A stretch of DNA of 19,132 nt from an uncultured Odoribacter sp. (GCA_905193145.1 CAJJNP010000049.1:1-19132); one strand, 5' to 3'. Shown: positions 8,119 to 17,293, counted from the stretch's first letter. Notes: a model not told the origin generated them from the sequence alone. Made by a program: numbers and translations.

Positions 8119-8146
8119 GAACTTCTCCCTGCCAGGAGAATATGTA
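8119..8146 (+). promoter_or_regulatory. Possible ECF-type promoter overlapping a second hairpin, upstream of susC
   Basis: GAACTT (8119-8124) resembles the AAC-containing -35 element read by many ECF factors, and TATGTA (8141-8146) lies 16 bases further on, a typical ECF spacing. No TAnnTTTG element exists on the + strand of this 105-base gap, which fits an operon driven by the ECF factor encoded just upstream. The same segment contains a second inverted repeat, TTCTCC (8123-8128) with GGAGAA (8135-8140), loop 6 bases, between the two boxes. The promoter assignment is an inference from position and spacing; the hairpin is directly visible. Confidence 0.35.
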
Positions 8147-8167
8147 AAACTATACAATTACAAAGTT

Positions 8168-11100
8168 ATGAATTATTTATGTAGTATTTTAATCAAACTA
8201 ACCATTAAAATGAAATTGATTTGTTTGGTGATGCTTCTGAGCCTTTCCGGGCTCCAGGCGAAAGTCTGGCCACAGTCTACGCTTCTTGAGCTGAATGCCA
8301 ACAATGTGAGTATGGTTGAAGCCTTCAAGCAACTGCAAAGGAAGACTCAGCTGAAATTTGTATTTAATTTGGAAGAATTGCAGGGGTACACGGTCAATGT
8401 CAATGTACAGGGAAAGACCTTGGAAGAGACATTGGACGAAATTCTTGAAGGGAAACCGTTGCAATACGAGATTACTTCCGAGCATGTTATCATTTCTAAA
8501 AAAACGGCTATGCCTTCTATGTCGCAGGTCCCCGAAACTTTGGAAATTAAGGGTGTTGTGGTAGATATGAGTGGTGGTGCGTTGCCAGGCGTAACCGTAA
8601 TGGTGAAAGGAACTTCAATAGGAACGGCTACCGATATTGATGGTAAATTTACTTTGAAGGTCCCTAAAACGAGTGCTGTGCAGGCTTTGGTTTGTTCGTT
8701 TATCGGTATGAAAACGACAGAAGTTAAATTGGTCAAGGGGCAGATCAATTATAAAGTGACAATGGAAGAAGAGTCTCAGGCATTGGCAGATGTTGTTGTT
8801 ACAGGGTATTTCCAAACAAAAAAAATCAGCCAGACCGGCTCGGAAGTGGTGGTCGATGGAGAGGAGCTCAGAAAAGTGGGTTCTTTGAATTTATTGCAGG
8901 CAATTTCCTCTTTTGATCCGGGTGTGCGTACCTTGGCAAACAACGAATTTGGTAGTGACCCGAACCATATGCCGGAAATTACCATCCGTGGCGAAAAGGG
9001 GTTTGATTTGCGTTCGGAAGCAGATGATTCCCGTACCGACCCCAATGCCCCGCTTTATATCATGGATGGTATTGACGTGTCTGCCACTACAGTTTTTGAC
9101 ATGGATATGGGGCGAGTGGCTTCGATTTCCATTTTGAAAGATGCATCAGCCACTTCTCTATACGGTTCGCGAGGTGCTAACGGTGTGATTGTCATAACCA
9201 CCAAACGTCCGCAGCCCGGAGAAATTCGTGTCACCTTGAATGCCAATTACAATATTTCCGCTCCCGATTTGAGCTCCTATAATATGATGGTTGCCCGTGA
9301 GAAACTTGAATTCGAGCGTCTGGCAGGTCTCTATACCAGTAAAACAAACCAAAAGGAAGAACAAATGGCATTGGATATCCAATACAACAATATTTTGGCA
9401 GAAATAGAGCGAGGGGTAGACAGTTATTGGTTGTCGCAGCCTTTGCGCACTTCTTTGAACCAGCGGTATAGTGCCTATCTGGAGGGTGGAGATGATCATT
9501 TCCGCTATGGAATCAATTTAAAATATGATAGCGACAAAGGTGTAATGAAAGGTTCCGATCGTGAGAAATACGGCATCAATATCTATTTCAGTTACGACAT
9601 TGCCAATAAATTGAATATCCGTAACGATCTGACCATTGATGATGTCAAGGGTAGTGATTCTCCTTATGGTGCTTTCTCTCTATATGCACTGATGAATCCG
9701 TACGAAAGGATATATGATAAAAACGGAGAATTAATCCGTAATTATGAAAGCAATAGTTTACGTATTACAAATCCTTTGATTAATTCGACCTTGAAAAACT
9801 ACTCATACGATAAATATACTACGATTACCGACAATCTGCAATTGCAGTATTGGCCTATCCAGAATTTGTTTATCAAAGGTAATCTTGCCATTACAAAACA
9901 GATAGATAGGGATGAGGCGTTTTTATCGGCATCGTCCAGCAATTTCGATAATGTAACCGATTCAAAGGAGAAGGGTTCATTTACGACACTCAATGGCAAT
10001 ACGGTTGATCTCAAAGGGCAATTGAACATCAGTTATAATGACAATTTTTTTGAAAAACTTTATCTGAGTGCGGGTGTCGGAAGTGAGTTCTCAACTTCTA
10101 AATCGACATCAGACGGTTATACGGCTACCGGATTCTTGAACGACAAGTTGACTCATCCTTCTTTTGCTCAGCAGTTTGAGAAGAATTCTATACCGAGCGG
10201 TTCTTATAGCAAGAAAAAGCAGATCGGTTTTTATGGAAACCTGAACTTGAACTGGGATAACCGTTATATATTGAATGGAACAATTAGAGCAGATGGTTCC
10301 AGTCTTTTCGGACGTGAATCACGTTTTGCACCGTTCTGGTCTGTGGGTGCAGCCTGGAACGTGAACCAGGAGGAATTTTGGAGCGGAGTCGGTAGCTTGA
10401 AAATCAGAGCATCTGTCGGAAGTACCGGTTCTACCAATTTCTCACCGGATCAGGCGATGACGCGTTTTGTCTATTCCGGTGACAGTGAATACAACGGCAT
10501 CTATGGTGCAACCATATCCGCTTATGGTAATCCTGCATTAAAATGGCAACAGGTGATGAAGTATAATGCGGGTTTTGATTTGACAATATGGAGAAAAATC
10601 ATTACCGTTAATTTTGATGCTTATTTAGAGCGAACTCAAAATCTGCTGTTGAATGTAGATACGGCACCATCTAGCGGATTTACCTCTTATACCGAGAATG
10701 TGGGTCAGTTGGACAATAAAGGTCTGGAGGTCCGTGCTCGTTTCAATTTGATAAATAACCGGAAGCAGGAACTTGATTGGAGTGTCACCGTTTCGGCAGC
10801 CCACGAGAGGGATGAGATACGTAAAATATCCAATGCGATGAAGACAATGAATGAAGAGGCTCTGAAACTGTCGAATAGTACGGATACAACTTCGGTATTC
10901 AAAATGTATGAAGTGGGACGTTCTCAGAATGCTTTGATGGTGGTTCGTTCTATGGGTATAGATCCTGCTACAGGTAATGAGATTTATATCAAACGGGACG
11001 GTAGCTTGACCTATGAGTATGACCCGAACGACAAGGTAGAGGTAGGCAATACGACACCGAAATTGCAAGGTTATATCAACAGTAATTTAAATTGGAAAGG

Positions 11101-11506
11101 TTTTAACCTCTATCTGGCATTTAACTATGAATTAGGTGCTAAAGCCTATAATAGCACATTGGCTCAAAAAGTGGAGGGTGCTGATCCATACTACAATGCA
11201 GATAAACGTGTTTTATATGACCGTTGGAAAAAACCGGGGGACAAGGCGATGTTCCGGCGTATTGACGATGATGGTCCTGTTTATCAGTCCGATCGTCTGG
11301 TGCAGAAAAATAATTTCCTGAAACTTACCAGTCTCTCTTTGTCGTACGATTTACCGCAAAAAATTATTGACAAATGTTTCCTGGAGAGATGTCGTTTTAC
11401 TTTCTCCATGTCGGACGTATTCTATCTCTCTTCTATCAAACAAGAGCGTGGAACCTCTTATCCGTTTGCGAGAACTTTCAGTTTAGGTGCTAATATAACA
11501 TTTTAA
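8168..11506 (+). CDS. SusC/RagA-family TonB-dependent receptor with N-terminal STN signalling domain
   Basis: A complete 1112-residue outer-membrane receptor. Signal peptide: hydrophobic core MKLICLVMLLSLSGLQA, with cleavage probably after Ala31. The STN domain (about 38-110, TLLELNANNVSMVEAFKQLQ onward) marks receptors that signal to FecR proteins. A carboxypeptidase-D regulatory-like domain follows (about 126-205, VTVMVKGTSIGTATDIDGKF), a probable TonB box (ADVVVTGYF, about 207-215), the plug (about 216-347) with the SusC signature LYGSRGANGVIVITTK, then the 22-strand barrel region ending in SLGANITF. It imports a ligand captured by the SusD partner, powered by TonB. The start at 8168 is used; ATG 8210 (residue 15) gives an equally good signal peptide. 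SusD follows after 2 bases. The STN domain and the adjacent sigma/anti-sigma pair support self-induction by substrate. Its C terminus is nearly the same as the receptor cut by the left edge. Confidence 0.96.
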   Translation: MNYLCSILIKLTIKMKLICLVMLLSLSGLQAKVWPQSTLLELNANNVSMVEAFKQLQRKTQLKFVFNLEELQGYTVNVNVQGKTLEETLDEILEGKPLQYEITSEHVIISKKTAMPSMSQVPETLEIKGVVVDMSGGALPGVTVMVKGTSIGTATDIDGKFTLKVPKTSAVQALVCSFIGMKTTEVKLVKGQINYKVTMEEESQALADVVVTGYFQTKKISQTGSEVVVDGEELRKVGSLNLLQAISSFDPGVRTLANNEFGSDPNHMPEITIRGEKGFDLRSEADDSRTDPNAPLYIMDGIDVSATTVFDMDMGRVASISILKDASATSLYGSRGANGVIVITTKRPQPGEIRVTLNANYNISAPDLSSYNMMVAREKLEFERLAGLYTSKTNQKEEQMALDIQYNNILAEIERGVDSYWLSQPLRTSLNQRYSAYLEGGDDHFRYGINLKYDSDKGVMKGSDREKYGINIYFSYDIANKLNIRNDLTIDDVKGSDSPYGAFSLYALMNPYERIYDKNGELIRNYESNSLRITNPLINSTLKNYSYDKYTTITDNLQLQYWPIQNLFIKGNLAITKQIDRDEAFLSASSSNFDNVTDSKEKGSFTTLNGNTVDLKGQLNISYNDNFFEKLYLSAGVGSEFSTSKSTSDGYTATGFLNDKLTHPSFAQQFEKNSIPSGSYSKKKQIGFYGNLNLNWDNRYILNGTIRADGSSLFGRESRFAPFWSVGAAWNVNQEEFWSGVGSLKIRASVGSTGSTNFSPDQAMTRFVYSGDSEYNGIYGATISAYGNPALKWQQVMKYNAGFDLTIWRKIITVNFDAYLERTQNLLLNVDTAPSSGFTSYTENVGQLDNKGLEVRARFNLINNRKQELDWSVTVSAAHERDEIRKISNAMKTMNEEALKLSNSTDTTSVFKMYEVGRSQNALMVVRSMGIDPATGNEIYIKRDGSLTYEYDPNDKVEVGNTTPKLQGYINSNLNWKGFNLYLAFNYELGAKAYNSTLAQKVEGADPYYNADKRVLYDRWKKPGDKAMFRRIDDDGPVYQSDRLVQKNNFLKLTSLSLSYDLPQKIIDKCFLERCRFTFSMSDVFYLSSIKQERGTSYPFARTFSLGANITF

Positions 11507-11508
11507 AA

Positions 11509-12969
11509 ATGGGAACAATGAGAACAAAAATACATCTTATCATGTCTGTCTGCCTGCTGTTCGTTTTGTCCGGCTGTAACAACTGGCTGGATGTCGAACT
11601 GGACAACAAGGTGGAGGATAGCAAACTTTTCAGCACTCCGGAAGGATTTAAGGAGGCTTTGGCCGGTGTATACAGCAATATGTCCAAGGATGCCATGTAC
11701 GGACAGGTGCTGAGTATGGAATATCTGGATATTCTCGGACAGTATTATTCTTATATGGGAATTAAGAACACTTATGAAGATTGGAAAGATTTCGATTATG
11801 AAAGCAGTTCTTCAGAAGGAGTGGTATCCAGAATATGGAATAATTTTTATTCCAATATTTCTCAGCTTAACTGTATCTTGAAATATGCGGACGAGAATGC
11901 TTCTGTATTGAGCGAAGCCGATCGGAATCAGATACGGGGTGAGTCACTGGCTCTGAGAGCCTATCTGCATTTTGACCTTTACCGTCTGTTCTCGCCGGAT
12001 GTGAAACGCTTGCCAAAGGCAGAAGGCATACCTTATAACAAGGTGTTCGGAGTTTCCATTCCGCCTATGTATACGGCAGAGGAATCGGTACAATTGGTGA
12101 TTGACGATTTGCTGGAAGCTGAAAAATGTCTGGCAAACGATCCGATTGTCAATGTGGTGCCTTATGATATCAAGAGCGAATCGGACAAAGGTTTGGTTGT
12201 GGATGCAGCAGCCAAGGATGAGGCAGACAAATATGTGGCCCGCATGAACCTTTACGGTGTCAAAGCATTGCTTGCTCGCGTCTACCAAGCAAGAGGTCAG
12301 AACGAAATGGCAATCCAAAAGGCTAAAGAGGTGATAGAAAGCGGTAAGTTCCGTTTGTTGGAGTTTAGCAGTATTGACCAGAGCGAGTTGGAGGCAGATA
12401 TCCTCTTTACAGACGAGCATATCTTTTCGCTGCGTAATAAAGAACTGAATACCTACAGTAAAAAATTACATTATGACATATCATTAGGTTCTGGAGCAAC
12501 CCAAATGACGGCGCTTCCATTTGCGGAAACTCACGCTCTGTATGAAGGTAACAACGACGATGCCCGCTATTCCAAATGGTTTAATACCGGAAAGTTTGTG
12601 AAATTCGTTCCGGACAGTACCAATATCTATACGCAGAAGATGCCTATGATTAAATTGTCTGAAATGTATTTGATTGTTGCGGAATGTTCTTACAATACGG
12701 ATGCGACAGTCTCTTTGAAGTACATAAATACCCTGCGCGACCACCGTATCCGTAACAATGTAGACTGGCAATACCTGACAAAAGAAAGTATTTTGCAGGA
12801 GTGCCGTCGTGAATTTGTCGGCGAAGGGCAGATGTGGTATGTTTATAAGCGGAATCATTGGGATTTGCCGGGGAACGGCACTGCAGAAAAAATAGAGGCC
12901 AGCGATGATATTTTTGTATTTCCATTGCCGGATGCAGAAATTGAGGACGGACACCGGTCCGAGCGTTAA
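11509..12969 (+). CDS. SusD/RagB-family outer-membrane lipoprotein (second locus)
   Basis: A 486-residue lipoprotein with lipobox LSGC (Cys23 from ATG 11509, Cys20 from ATG 11518) followed by NNWLDVELD. SusD landmarks: AGVYSNMSKDAMYGQVLS, IRGESLALRAYLHFDLYRL, PMIKLSEMYLIVAECSY, CRREFVGEGQMWYVYKR and the end FVFPLPDAEIEDGHRSER. It lies on the cell surface and, with the preceding SusC, captures and delivers ligand. Only 2 bases separate it from the susC stop, so translation is probably coupled. Compared with the paralogue at 167-1585 it is 14 residues longer, with insertions such as SDKGLVVDAAAKDEADK, and its codons are clearly richer in G and C. The ATG at 11518 is an alternative start of similar merit. 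Substrate cannot be read from the sequence. Confidence 0.95.
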   Translation: MGTMRTKIHLIMSVCLLFVLSGCNNWLDVELDNKVEDSKLFSTPEGFKEALAGVYSNMSKDAMYGQVLSMEYLDILGQYYSYMGIKNTYEDWKDFDYESSSSEGVVSRIWNNFYSNISQLNCILKYADENASVLSEADRNQIRGESLALRAYLHFDLYRLFSPDVKRLPKAEGIPYNKVFGVSIPPMYTAEESVQLVIDDLLEAEKCLANDPIVNVVPYDIKSESDKGLVVDAAAKDEADKYVARMNLYGVKALLARVYQARGQNEMAIQKAKEVIESGKFRLLEFSSIDQSELEADILFTDEHIFSLRNKELNTYSKKLHYDISLGSGATQMTALPFAETHALYEGNNDDARYSKWFNTGKFVKFVPDSTNIYTQKMPMIKLSEMYLIVAECSYNTDATVSLKYINTLRDHRIRNNVDWQYLTKESILQECRREFVGEGQMWYVYKRNHWDLPGNGTAEKIEASDDIFVFPLPDAEIEDGHRSER

Positions 12970-12993
12970 TGTTTTACCGTAAAACTGAAAAAT

Positions 12994-13743
12994 ATGAACA
13001 AATTATTATATATATTGCTGTTGTCCCAGCTCGTTTTCTGGATGTCTAGTTGCGATCAGGACATTGATTTTGCTTATGAGGGGAAAGACCGGATCCAGTT
13101 CCGTCATTATAAAACCGATTATAACGGCAACCGTCACTATTCCGATACGTTGACATTTACTTATGGATTGATGCCTGATAGCATCACCATTGATACTGCA
13201 AAAATTGTAGTGGAATATTTGGGTGTCGGTTCTGATCAGGAGCGTACCTATTATGTGTCGGTAGTTGAGGATTCAACGACGGCTGTTGCCGGAACCCATT
13301 ATGAAGCGATTGACCGGGAACAGAAATTCCGTCCCAACAAGCTGACAGACACACTGCGGATTGTGGTTTATCGTACAAATTTGAGCGATGATTACACTGA
13401 TCCTGAAACCATCCGTTTGGATTTAAAATTGGAACCCAGCCCCGATTTTGATTTGGGGCTCAATGGGGGACTCGTTAAAAAAATCAAGATGAACAATTAT
13501 ATGTCGGAACCCGCTTGGTGGAAAGGTAATTTCGGAACCTCTTTAGGTTTCTTTCATCCTGAAAAATGGAAAATCCTGATTTCTTTCAATGAAGAGTTTG
13601 CCGATCAGAATGATTGTCCGTTTGATCAGAATAATGAGGGTCGTGAGTATATCAATGGATTGAGGAAGTATTTGGAGGATATACCGGTTTACGATAAGGC
13701 GACAGGCAAGCGTATCTATATGCATGAATTGGTTGATGAATAA
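12994..13743 (+). CDS. DUF4843 domain lipoprotein (second locus)
   Basis: A 249-residue lipoprotein, lipobox MSSC with Cys20, followed by the acidic DQDIDFAYEGKDR that fits surface export. The DUF4843 body has DTLTFTYGLMPDSITIDTAK (about 49-68), GTHYEAID, DTLRIVVYRTNL, EPAWWKG and LGFFHPEKWKILI. It corresponds residue by residue to the copy at 1597-2352, with which it shares the order of all motifs. Members occur as accessory lipoproteins after SusCD pairs; no catalytic residues are known or visible. It sits 24 bases after susD and 6 bases before the PKD-like gene, so it is part of the operon. A role in ligand binding or in stabilising the SusCD complex is inference. Confidence 0.88.
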   Translation: MNKLLYILLLSQLVFWMSSCDQDIDFAYEGKDRIQFRHYKTDYNGNRHYSDTLTFTYGLMPDSITIDTAKIVVEYLGVGSDQERTYYVSVVEDSTTAVAGTHYEAIDREQKFRPNKLTDTLRIVVYRTNLSDDYTDPETIRLDLKLEPSPDFDLGLNGGLVKKIKMNNYMSEPAWWKGNFGTSLGFFHPEKWKILISFNEEFADQNDCPFDQNNEGREYINGLRKYLEDIPVYDKATGKRIYMHELVDE

Positions 13744-13749
13744 TCTTAA

Positions 13750-15432
13750 ATGGCAAGTAATATGAAAAAACTGAATATATTTTATATCCTTCTACTCGTC
13801 TTTGGTTTGCCGGGTTGCTATGACGACTTGGGTAATTATGACTATCGTGAAATCAATGAGATTGAGGTAGACAGTATCCGCAGTCTTTATGAAGTGGATG
13901 TGGATGACAGCCTTTGCATCAATCCTATTATACGGGGCACACAATACAGCGATACCTCCCGCTTTACCTATGAATGGGAAATTGCCAATAAAATAGTTGA
14001 CAGTACTCATAATCTGAATATTGTGGTCAATATGTCCCCGGGTAATAAAGTATGTCGTTATATTGTAAAAGACAAGGAGACTTCAGTGAAACGGTATTAC
14101 CAGTTTCGATTGAATGTCAGTTCATCGACAGCCGGCGATTTGTTGATGGTGCTTAGCAAATATCAAGGGAGGGCAGAGCTTTCCTATTTGCGTCTGGATA
14201 AGGAGGCGAACTGGGCGATTAACTATTATCAGGAGCGTAATGGAGAGGATTTGGGCAAGGAGCCTCAGCAATTGTTGCCTTGCTATGCAGAGTCTACGGT
14301 GGCTTACCCTTTTTCATGTTGGTTGGGACGTCTGATGGTTCTGTGCGATAATCAGGTGTCGCTGTTTGACAAGAGTACTTTGCAGATAGATACGTTACAT
14401 CCCTATTTGGCGGGAGAGGATTATACCGGAGTTGCCAGTTATCCGGAGCCGGATATTGAAGGTTATAAATCTGAATATCTTTCGGAAGTAATTGATATTT
14501 GGAGGCAGAATGCCTATGGCTCGGGATACCAGACCAATAATACCTTTTGCGAGATTTCCGGAGGTACGCTTTACACGGTTAATAATGTCAGCAATGGAGT
14601 ATGGTCTCCAAATTATAAATATAAAGCTAAAAGTCCCTATGTGGACGGTAAATTTACCAATTTTGCCTATTGGGATGCTATGACTCCGACTTTGACAGAA
14701 CCAGGGAAAAAGGCTCAGTATGGTTATGATCCGGGAGATCTGATTGTCTTTGACGAAGTGAACGGACGTTTCGCTTACGCTAATTATGGTTCGGTCTATG
14801 AAATCAAAGAGGCAGATGTCAAGGCATTCCCGGGATATCGCCTTTTTTGGGGAAGTGCGACAGTTCGCCCGAATGATGCCAGCATTGCAGTGATTACCAA
14901 TGGAAGCGATTGTAAATTGTTGATGTTGGAGGATGGTAAGGATGATAAAGACCGTGATACTAAAAAATTGGTCGGTGAAGTTTCCGGTGGTAATGTCGTT
15001 GGTGCGGATTCTAAATTCTATATGATGAAAAACAATGAATATCTGTTTTTCAGTAATAAGAATAAGTTGTATCTCTATAATATTTTGAATATTTCCTCTA
15101 AATCAGCTCCTTCAGAAGGTAATAAAGTGTTGGATTTGTCTGATTATGGTTATGATGCAGAAGTTGTTATTACAGATGTTTGTGTATCACGTACCGAACG
15201 TACGCTGATTTTAGGAGTGTCTCGCTATGGATCAGATGCAGAAGCGATGGGAGATGAAGCTAAAGGTGATATCCTTTATTTCGATCTGAATGCTTCTACG
15301 CTGAACCTGACTTATCGGGAAGATAAGTCTGCTAAGGGTGTTGCAGGTATACCGGTAGATGTTGAGATAAAATATCAGACACATTGGCGTGACGGTATTG
15401 ATGCAACAGGCAGTGTTATTGATAAAATTTAA
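13750..15432 (+). CDS. PKD-like family surface lipoprotein (second locus)
   Basis: A 560-residue lipoprotein. The lipobox LPGC puts the lipidated cysteine at residue 23 if translation starts at ATG 13750, or at 19 from ATG 13762, which gives a more usual short signal peptide (MKKLNIFYILLLVFGLPGC). Acidic residues follow (YDDLGNYDY). PKD/Ig-like strands occupy about 40-130 (GTQYSDTSRFTYEWEI, VSSSTAGDLLMVLSKYQG). The remainder is beta-rich with segments such as LYLYNILNISSK, TLILGVSRYGSD and KGVAGIPVDVEIKY near the end. It is the paralogue of 2376-3989, with an extra stretch around residues 230-315 (including YGSGYQTNNTFCEISGG). Its job is not known for the family; surface location and ligand contact are inferred. 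It is 6 bases after DUF4843 and 22 before the esterase gene, so probably co-transcribed with both. Confidence 0.85.
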   Translation: MASNMKKLNIFYILLLVFGLPGCYDDLGNYDYREINEIEVDSIRSLYEVDVDDSLCINPIIRGTQYSDTSRFTYEWEIANKIVDSTHNLNIVVNMSPGNKVCRYIVKDKETSVKRYYQFRLNVSSSTAGDLLMVLSKYQGRAELSYLRLDKEANWAINYYQERNGEDLGKEPQQLLPCYAESTVAYPFSCWLGRLMVLCDNQVSLFDKSTLQIDTLHPYLAGEDYTGVASYPEPDIEGYKSEYLSEVIDIWRQNAYGSGYQTNNTFCEISGGTLYTVNNVSNGVWSPNYKYKAKSPYVDGKFTNFAYWDAMTPTLTEPGKKAQYGYDPGDLIVFDEVNGRFAYANYGSVYEIKEADVKAFPGYRLFWGSATVRPNDASIAVITNGSDCKLLMLEDGKDDKDRDTKKLVGEVSGGNVVGADSKFYMMKNNEYLFFSNKNKLYLYNILNISSKSAPSEGNKVLDLSDYGYDAEVVITDVCVSRTERTLILGVSRYGSDAEAMGDEAKGDILYFDLNASTLNLTYREDKSAKGVAGIPVDVEIKYQTHWRDGIDATGSVIDKI

Positions 15433-15454
15433 TTCGGATGCAAACAAATAAGTT

Positions 15455-17293
15455 ATGAAAAAATATTGGAGTTTATTATTGCTTATCCCTTTTCTGATTT
15501 TCTCTTGTGTAGAGGATGAAAGTGAATATAGCATTCAGAAGAAAGAGGATGTCAATGTGGAAAACAATTTTAATGTTGATACGACCAATACGGATGAGGT
15601 GCTTCCTGAAGGACAACTGGTACCGGGTCTGCATACCGTTACGCTCCAAGTGCAGCAAGGAGATGAGTTGGTAGATCGTCAGTTTAAATATTTTATGCCG
15701 GTATCCATGGATGTCAGCAAACCAATTTCGTTGATTTTTGAGTTTCACGGCAGTATTGAATTCAAGACCGGTGTAAAACCTTCGAATCCGATTGCCGGCA
15801 TTACGGAAACCCATGCTTGGAATCAGCATGCAGTCAAGGAGAATTGCATCATTTGTTTCCCCGCAGGAGTAGCGGAATTTCAGGCGGATAGTAGTGGCGC
15901 TGTAAATTGGGCAGGCGACAATTACGAAAAGAGCCTACCTTTTGTAGATGCGATGGTGAAATATTTTACTGAGGATAACGAACCGAGTGTAGATCCGAAA
16001 AGAATCTATTCAACCGGTCAGTCCAGCGGTGCGATTTTCTCTTTTGTGCTGGCTCTTCATCGTTCGGAAGTGTTTGCTGCGATAACTCCGCGTGCCGGTC
16101 AGAGTGCTTCTACCGAGCCTTTTCCATCGCGAGCCGTGCCTGTGAGAGTATTTGCGGGTGAAAAGGACAATACTGTTCAGCACGAATCTGTAATTACCAA
16201 TGTGACAAAATGGGCCAATGAAATCGGAGGATATTTTGATTCAGATATGCAGATGGATACCACCAGCATTGAGGATTATGCAGATGTGACTATCCGTTAT
16301 TGGCACGGAGGAAAAGCGGACTATGAAATTTATTCATTAGCAGGAATTACACATGGTATTTCGGTAACAGATTGTGTTCCTGCTATGTGGGAATTTATGA
16401 AAAACCATACTTTGGATAATGCGACTACTCCATTATACGTAACTACTGATATTAAAGAATTGGAAGCCCAGTGTGGCGAATCGTTTGAAATACAGGTAAG
16501 CTATACGGATGGAGCAGAAATTGCGGTGGATGCTCCTCAAAGCTGGAATCCTCAGTTTGATGGGAAAATATTGAAGTTAACAGCGCCATTAGACTATTTT
16601 GGAAATATTGAACGTGACGGTACAATCACTTTTACTGTTACTTCTGGTAATCAGAATCCTGTGTCATGCGAAATACCTTACCATTTGGTTGCTCCTAAGT
16701 CTTATTTTGAGGTGGGTGATATCTATTATAACGATGCTTTTGAGCCGGTAGGCATTGTCTGTTGGGTAAATAACAGCAATATTAAGGAAGCTAAAATCAT
16801 CGAGTTGACAGGTGTCGGCAATTACGGTACTATCTGGTATTGTGGTTCAGGAAATGGATTGGGACTTGGTTTTGATACTCCGGATATGGCAGATGGAGAA
16901 GGCAACACGGCAAAGATGATGGAATACAACAATACTTTGGCAACTCCTTTTACAGCTTCTGATGCAGCTTTTGCATGGGCCGGAACGTATGAATATAAAG
17001 GGGTGGACGGTTGGTATCTTCCGGCTGCAAAAGAATTGGAAGCCATTGCTCCGAATATTGATAAAATTAACGAGGCAATCGAAGCTATAGGCGGAAAGAT
17101 TATTTCCACCAACTTTGGAGATTTAGTGCTCTACTCTTCAACGACTGAAGTGAAATCAGGAGCTGATACAAAATCAATTTATAGTTATAATTATAGTAAA
17201 AAACAGATTGTTGAGAATAAGGCAAAAACAGCGGGGCAGGAATATTTTGGTTTTATTTCTGCACGTGCTTTCAAGAAAGTGACAAAAAACTAA
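15455..17293 (+). CDS. PHB-depolymerase/CE1-like esterase lipoprotein with Ig-like and Lcl/FISUMP-like C-terminal domains
   Basis: A 612-residue lipoprotein (lipobox IFSC, Cys18, then VEDESEY, an acidic surface signal). Residues about 55-320 form an alpha/beta hydrolase of the PHB-depolymerase/LpqC type: oxyanion segment FEFHGS (95-100), nucleophile elbow GQSSG with Ser190, Asp238 in GEKD and His300 in GITHG, a complete plausible triad. This superfamily includes feruloyl and acetylxylan esterases (CE1), so it may remove ester-linked groups from a glycan or other polymer; the substrate is unknown. Residues about 325-412 look like a beta-sandwich spacer. Residues about 415-610 contain DGWYLPAAKELEAIAPNI and end with GFISARAF, resembling the Lcl C-terminal/DUF1566 or Fibrobacter-paralogue fold, often a surface adhesion or binding module. 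It is absent from the first Sus locus as far as visible. It lies 22 bases after the PKD-like gene and 7 before the thioredoxin-fold gene. Confidence 0.82.
   Translation: MKKYWSLLLLIPFLIFSCVEDESEYSIQKKEDVNVENNFNVDTTNTDEVLPEGQLVPGLHTVTLQVQQGDELVDRQFKYFMPVSMDVSKPISLIFEFHGSIEFKTGVKPSNPIAGITETHAWNQHAVKENCIICFPAGVAEFQADSSGAVNWAGDNYEKSLPFVDAMVKYFTEDNEPSVDPKRIYSTGQSSGAIFSFVLALHRSEVFAAITPRAGQSASTEPFPSRAVPVRVFAGEKDNTVQHESVITNVTKWANEIGGYFDSDMQMDTTSIEDYADVTIRYWHGGKADYEIYSLAGITHGISVTDCVPAMWEFMKNHTLDNATTPLYVTTDIKELEAQCGESFEIQVSYTDGAEIAVDAPQSWNPQFDGKILKLTAPLDYFGNIERDGTITFTVTSGNQNPVSCEIPYHLVAPKSYFEVGDIYYNDAFEPVGIVCWVNNSNIKEAKIIELTGVGNYGTIWYCGSGNGLGLGFDTPDMADGEGNTAKMMEYNNTLATPFTASDAAFAWAGTYEYKGVDGWYLPAAKELEAIAPNIDKINEAIEAIGGKIISTNFGDLVLYSSTTEVKSGADTKSIYSYNYSKKQIVENKAKTAGQEYFGFISARAFKKVTKN

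Noticed and set aside
8161..8168. Minus-strand TAACTTTG resembling a -7 promoter element for antisense transcription
   Set aside because: The nearest minus-strand TTG is 25 bases away, too far for the usual spacing, and no gene lies in that direction.
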